A DNA stretch of 64,000 nucleotides, taken from the NCBI RefSeq assembly GCF_042466665.1, contig NZ_CP162102.1, positions 8,556,001 to 8,620,000 of the forward strand, in the 5' to 3' direction. A program made the position numbers and the translations under genes. Source of the DNA: Peterkaempfera podocarpi (lineage in GTDB: Bacteria; Actinomycetota; Actinomycetes; Streptomycetales; Streptomycetaceae). The stretch's first letter is position 1, and every line of letters starts with the position of its first letter. The notes beneath the pieces were generated by a model that made no database searches, was not told the origin of the DNA, and saw nothing but the letters and a program-made list of their open reading frames with translations. Positions 60,450 through 64,000 of this stretch are shown piece by piece.

Positions 60450-61258
60450 CGCTTCGCCGTCCGTTCCAGGGCGCTTTCCAGCCGCCGGGCGCTGCCGACC
60501 AGTTCACGGGTGTAGGCGTGGGTCGGCGAGTGCACGATCTGCTCGACGCTGCCCTGCTCGACCAGCTGCCCGTTGCGCAGCACCAGCACCCGCTCGGTCA
60601 CGGCCGAGACGACCGCCAGGTCGTGGCTGACGAAGAGCAGGGCCATCCCCCGCTCGGCCACCTGGGCGCCGAGCAGCTCCAGGATCTCCTCCTGCACTGT
60701 CACATCCAGGGCGGTGGTCGGCTCGTCCGCGATCAGCAGCGCGGGGTCGCAGGCCAGGGCCATGGCGATGGCCACCCGCTGGCGCTGGCCACCGGAGATC
60801 TCGTGCGGGAAGGCCCGCGCGATCCGGTCCGGGTCGGGCAGCACCTGGGCGAGCGCGTCGCGCACCGCCTGGCGGAGCGCCGCGCCGCGCAGCCCCTTGA
60901 GGCGGCGCAGCGGCTCGGCGACCTGCTGTCCGACCCGCATCAGCGGGTCGAGCGCGGTCAGCGGTTCCTGGAAGACCACGGTGGCCGCACGCCCGCGCAG
61001 CCCCAGCAGCCGGCGTTCGCCGGCGGCGACGACATCGGTGCGGGGCAGCCCCGGGGCGTCGAGCACGATCGACCCGGAGGCGGTCATCCCGGGCGGCAGC
61101 AGGCCCATGACGGCAAGCGTGGTGAGCGACTTGCCGGAGCCCGACTCGCCGATCAGGCCGATCCGCTCGCCCGCGTCGAGCGAGAAGGAGAGGTCCGAGA
61201 CCAGTTCGCGGCCGTCCTCGGTACGGATGGTCAGACCCTGGACGTCGAGCAGGCTCAT
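60446..61258 (-). CDS. peptide-type ABC transporter ATP-binding protein (DppD/OppD-like)
   Basis: 270 residues. Walker A IGESGSGKSL, signature ISGGQRQRVAIAMA, Walker B LLIADEPTTALD, VSHDLAV. Pairs with the DppF-like subunit. ATG 61258 overlaps the permease stop by 4 bp. Confidence 0.93.
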
Positions 61259-62073
61259 GCGCGCTTCCTCCTGGTCGGGTCGAGGGCGTCCCGCAGGCCG
61301 TCCGCGATCAGGTTGACGCCGAGCACCAGCACCACCAGCAGCACGCCCGGGGCTATCACGCCGGCGGGGGCGGTGTAGACGGTGGCCTGTGCCTCCTCCA
61401 GCATCCGGCCCCAGGAGGCGTTCGGCGGCGGGGCGCCCAGGCCCAGGTAGGAGAGGCTGGCCTCGGCGAGTACCGCGACCCCGAACTGCAGGGCCAGGTT
61501 GACCACCAGGGTCGGCCAGATGTTGGGCAGCACATGGCCGGTGACGATCCGCACCCAGCCGGTGCCGGAGGTCCGTGCGGCGGTGATGTACTCCTGCGCC
61601 AGGACCCGCTTGACCAGCACCCGGGACAGCCGGGCCACCACCGCGACCATGCCGAGCCCGATCGCGAGCACCGCCGAGCCGAGCGAGGCCGAGCGGGCGG
61701 CCACCACCAGCATGGCGAGCAGCAGGGTGGGGAAGGCGATCAGGACGTCCAGCAGTGCGGAGAGCGCATCGTCCAGCCAGCGTCCGGCGAAGCCGGTGGC
61801 GATGCCGGCGAGCACGCCGAGCACGCCGCCGATCGCCACCGCACCGGCCCCCGCGCCGAGCGCGATCCGGGCGCCGACCATCACCTGGGTGAGCAGGTCC
61901 CGGCCCAGCTTGTCGGTGCCCAGCAGATGCGGCCAGCCCGGTGCGATGAGCCGGCCGCCGGTCATGTCGGACGGGTCGTACGGCAGCCAGACCAGGGAGA
62001 CCAGCGCGACCAGGACGATCAGGCCGAACAGCACGGCCCCGCTGACCAGGGTCCAGGAGCGGACGCGCTTCAT
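61255..62073 (-). CDS. peptide-type ABC transporter permease (DppC-like)
   Basis: 272 residues, about six transmembrane helices starting SGAVLFGLIVLVALVSLVWL; LGTDKLGRDLLTQVMVGARI is the typical DppC N-terminal signature, and the EAA loop is YITAARTSGTGWVRIVTGHV followed by LPNI. ATG 62073 overlaps the previous stop; longer open frames upstream are not used. Confidence 0.93.
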   Translation of the reverse strand: MKRVRSWTLVSGAVLFGLIVLVALVSLVWLPYDPSDMTGGRLIAPGWPHLLGTDKLGRDLLTQVMVGARIALGAGAGAVAIGGVLGVLAGIATGFAGRWLDDALSALLDVLIAFPTLLLAMLVVAARSASLGSAVLAIGLGMVAVVARLSRVLVKRVLAQEYITAARTSGTGWVRIVTGHVLPNIWPTLVVNLALQFGVAVLAEASLSYLGLGAPPPNASWGRMLEEAQATVYTAPAGVIAPGVLLVVLVLGVNLIADGLRDALDPTRRKRA

Positions 62074-63074
62074 CGGGTGCCTCCGGCAGAGGGAGCGGCG
62101 GCCCCGGAGAGCCGCCCGCGCAGGCGGGGGTCGATCAGGCGCTGCACCAGGTCGGCCAGGAAGCCGATCACCAGGACCGCGAGGGTGCTCACCAGCAGCA
62201 CCCCCTGGATGACCGGGTAGTCGTGCTGCGAGATCGCCTGGGCGAGCTGGCTGCCGAGCCCGGGCAGCGCGAAGACGTTCTCCACCACCACGGCGCCCAG
62301 CAGCGTGGTGGCGAGCTCGATGCCCAGCACCGAGATCACCGGCACCACGCCGTTGCGCAGGCCGTGCCGCCACATCGCGCCGCGGAACGAGGCGCCGAGT
62401 GCCCGCGCGGTGCGCAGGTAGTCGCTGCCGAGTACATCCAGCGCGGCCGAGCGGACATAGCGGGTGAGGGAGGCGGCCATCACCAGGGCCACCGTGACCA
62501 CCGGCAGCACCAGTGACCGCACGGCGTTGCCCGGGTCCGACCAGCCGTCCTGCGGGAAGCCGCCGGCCGGCAGCACCCGCAGGTGCAGCGCGAAGACGGT
62601 GACCAGGATCATGCCGACCCAGAACACCGGCACCGCGATGCCCAGCTGGGAGACCGCGCTCAGCAGCGTGCCGTACCAGGTACGGGAGCGGTGCGCGGCG
62701 ATGAACCCGGCGGGCAGCGCGATCAGCACGGCCAGCACGAAGGCCGACAGGGTCAGCGGGACGGTGACGTTCAGCCGGGTGACGATCTCCGAGCCCACCG
62801 GCAGCGAGCTGACGAAGGAGTGCCCCAGGTCGAGCGTCGCCAACTGGTGGAGCCAGGTGCCGAACTGCTGCAGCAGCGGCTGGTCGGTGCCCAGCTCGTG
62901 CCGGGCCGCCGCGATCTGGTCGGGGTCGGCCCCGACCGAGACCAGGGCGTTCGCCGGATCGCCGGGCAGCAGCCGCAGCAGCAGGAACAGCACCACGCTG
63001 GCCAGCAGCAGCGAGACGACCAGGAAGCCGAGCCGCCGCAGCAGATAGCCCGCCATGCCGGTGGGTCGGGTCAT
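62070..63074 (-). CDS. peptide-type ABC transporter permease (DppB-like)
   Basis: 334 residues with an N-terminal helix (GFLVVSLLLASVVLFLLLRL), LPGDPANALV, and the EAA loop YLRTARALGASFRGAMWRHG. Six-helix permease that dimerises with the DppC-like subunit. ATGA overlap with the binding-protein gene. Confidence 0.93.
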   Translation of the reverse strand: MTRPTGMAGYLLRRLGFLVVSLLLASVVLFLLLRLLPGDPANALVSVGADPDQIAAARHELGTDQPLLQQFGTWLHQLATLDLGHSFVSSLPVGSEIVTRLNVTVPLTLSAFVLAVLIALPAGFIAAHRSRTWYGTLLSAVSQLGIAVPVFWVGMILVTVFALHLRVLPAGGFPQDGWSDPGNAVRSLVLPVVTVALVMAASLTRYVRSAALDVLGSDYLRTARALGASFRGAMWRHGLRNGVVPVISVLGIELATTLLGAVVVENVFALPGLGSQLAQAISQHDYPVIQGVLLVSTLAVLVIGFLADLVQRLIDPRLRGRLSGAAAPSAGGTR

Positions 63075-64000
63075 CAGCTCGACTTCTTGATGCCGTAGGC
63101 GAAGAACTGCGAGTTCAGGCCGTTGAGCGGGTAGCCGGTGACCTTGGCGGAGGAGACCACGATCTGCGGGTACAGGTACAGCCAGTCACTGGCCGCGTCC
63201 TGGGCGATCTGCTCGTTGACCTTCTTCAGCAGCGCGGTCTGCTGCGCCGCGGTGCCGGACTGCTCGGCCTGGTCGACCCACGTGGTCACCTGGGGGTTGT
63301 CGTAGCCCCAGTAGAAGTCGGGGTTGCCGTACCAGACCACGTCGCGGTCGTTGACGTGCTCCTGGAGCGTCGCGGTGAAGTCGTGGTTCTGGTAGACCTT
63401 CGTGTACCACTCGTCCGGGGTGATCACATTGATCTTGACGGTGATGCCGACCTTCGCCAGCGCGGCCTTGATGAAGGTGGCCGCGGTCGGGTGCGGGTCG
63501 TAGTTCGGCGTGTCCAGCGTGAAGCTGAAGCCGTTCGCATAGCCCGCCTGCGCCAGCTCCTTCTTGGCCAGCGCGGTGTCGTACGGGTTGACCTTGGTCA
63601 GGTCCTCGTACCACGGGTCGGTCGGCGGGACCATCGAGCCGATCAGGGTGCCGTAGTCGCCCCAGACCGACTGCAGCAGCTGCTTGTTGTCGATCGCCGA
63701 GGTGACGGCCTTGCGGACCAGGGCGTTGTCGAAGGGCTTGGCCTTGTCGTTGAAGGCCAGCAGCAGCTTGGTGGTGGAGTGGCCGTCGTTGACCTTGTAG
63801 CTGGGGTTGCTCTTGAACTGGTCGAGCGCGTCCGGGCTCTGCTCGCTGGTGACCACGTCCACGGCGTTGGTCAGCAGGGCGTTGTTGAGCGCGGTGGCGT
63901 CCTTGTAGTAGTGGAAGACCGCCTTGGCGTTGGAGGCCTTGGTTCCCCAGTAGCCGCTCCAGCGGGCCAGGCTGAGGGCCGAGCCGCGGGTCCACTTGTC
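63074..64000 (-). CDS. ABC transporter substrate-binding protein, SBP family 5 (5' end outside window)
   Basis: C-terminal 308 residues of a peptide-type (DppA/OppA) binding protein: FHYYKDATALNNALLTNAVD, NPSYKVNDGHSTTKLLLAFN, RKAVTSAIDNKQLLQSVWGD, YDTALAKKELAQAGYANGFS and VNEQIAQDAASDWLYLYPQI. Family 5 domains capture oligopeptides, sugars or nickel outside the membrane; the ligand is undetermined. The frame is open to the window end, so the signal peptide lies beyond. First gene of the five-gene operon. Confidence 0.92.
   Translation of the reverse strand, partial: DKWTRGSALSLARWSGYWGTKASNAKAVFHYYKDATALNNALLTNAVDVVTSEQSPDALDQFKSNPSYKVNDGHSTTKLLLAFNDKAKPFDNALVRKAVTSAIDNKQLLQSVWGDYGTLIGSMVPPTDPWYEDLTKVNPYDTALAKKELAQAGYANGFSFTLDTPNYDPHPTAATFIKAALAKVGITVKINVITPDEWYTKVYQNHDFTATLQEHVNDRDVVWYGNPDFYWGYDNPQVTTWVDQAEQSGTAAQQTALLKKVNEQIAQDAASDWLYLYPQIVVSSAKVTGYPLNGLNSQFFAYGIKKSS

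Overview
The window is high-GC actinomycete DNA, most likely from a Streptomyces or a close relative in the Streptomycetaceae. The signs are strong third-position GC, AGGAG-type ribosome sites, frequent GTG/TTG starts, secreted polysaccharidases with CBM2 and Fn3 modules, mycothiol-type DinB proteins, a DasR-like operator and HxlR/MmyB/ECF42 regulators. The mix of complete small operons with many gene stubs and insertion-sequence debris looks like an accessory chromosome-arm region rather than the core. No rRNA, tRNA or CRISPR array was found.

Layout. 1-11 kb: a hydrolase cut by the window edge, a secreted GH13 alpha-amylase, an XRE regulator/MFS exporter pair, a lipase with IPT domains and a GH11 xylanase whose CBM2 is frameshifted at its last codons. 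11-16 kb: a graveyard of fragments (M20 amidohydrolase, MmyB regulator tail, GNAT, IS630, a frameshifted lipoprotein). 16-23 kb: benzoylformate decarboxylase, an IS4 remnant, an SDR/SnoaL set facing an HxlR regulator, a broken 2-oxo-acid decarboxylase, and a secreted NucA/NucB-type nuclease with a small upstream partner. 23.4-26.1 kb: a ku gene split by a 1768-bp IS630-type element. 26-45 kb: a TSCPD (NrdJ-tail) protein behind possible NrdR boxes, DoxX/MarR, two SDR-like proteins lacking the catalytic Tyr/Lys, mobile fragments (IS256, tyrosine recombinase), an ECF42-type sigma operon (DHFR-like, DGPF/YCII, sigma), a LysR regulator facing a collapsed lipoamide dehydrogenase followed by nadC and a PhzF-like gene, an APH-like kinase, and a TetR/NmrA pair. 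45-55 kb: histidine phosphatase, broken VanX-like dipeptidase, an intact IS982 element, a MarR/quinone oxidoreductase pair, a serine beta-lactamase-like protein and a glutamate-synthase-family protein. 55-64 kb: TetR/aldehyde dehydrogenase, a GH18 chitinase with a DasR-type site in its promoter, and a five-gene peptide-type ABC importer whose binding-protein gene runs off the window.

How it fits together. Amylase, xylanase and chitinase with the ABC importer suggest a saprophytic polymer-degrading lifestyle. All three secreted enzymes have a promoter with 17-bp spacing next to a palindromic or repeated operator. Most other intact modules are regulator/oxidoreductase pairs with an inverted repeat in the shared intergenic region, implying local autoregulated stress or detoxification responses.

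The most interesting structure is the ku locus. The insert has about 26-bp inverted repeats (22 of 26 positions matching), a TA duplication, a two-frame transposase and an unrelated passenger gene. Removing the insert and one TA restores a 301-residue Ku reading frame exactly.
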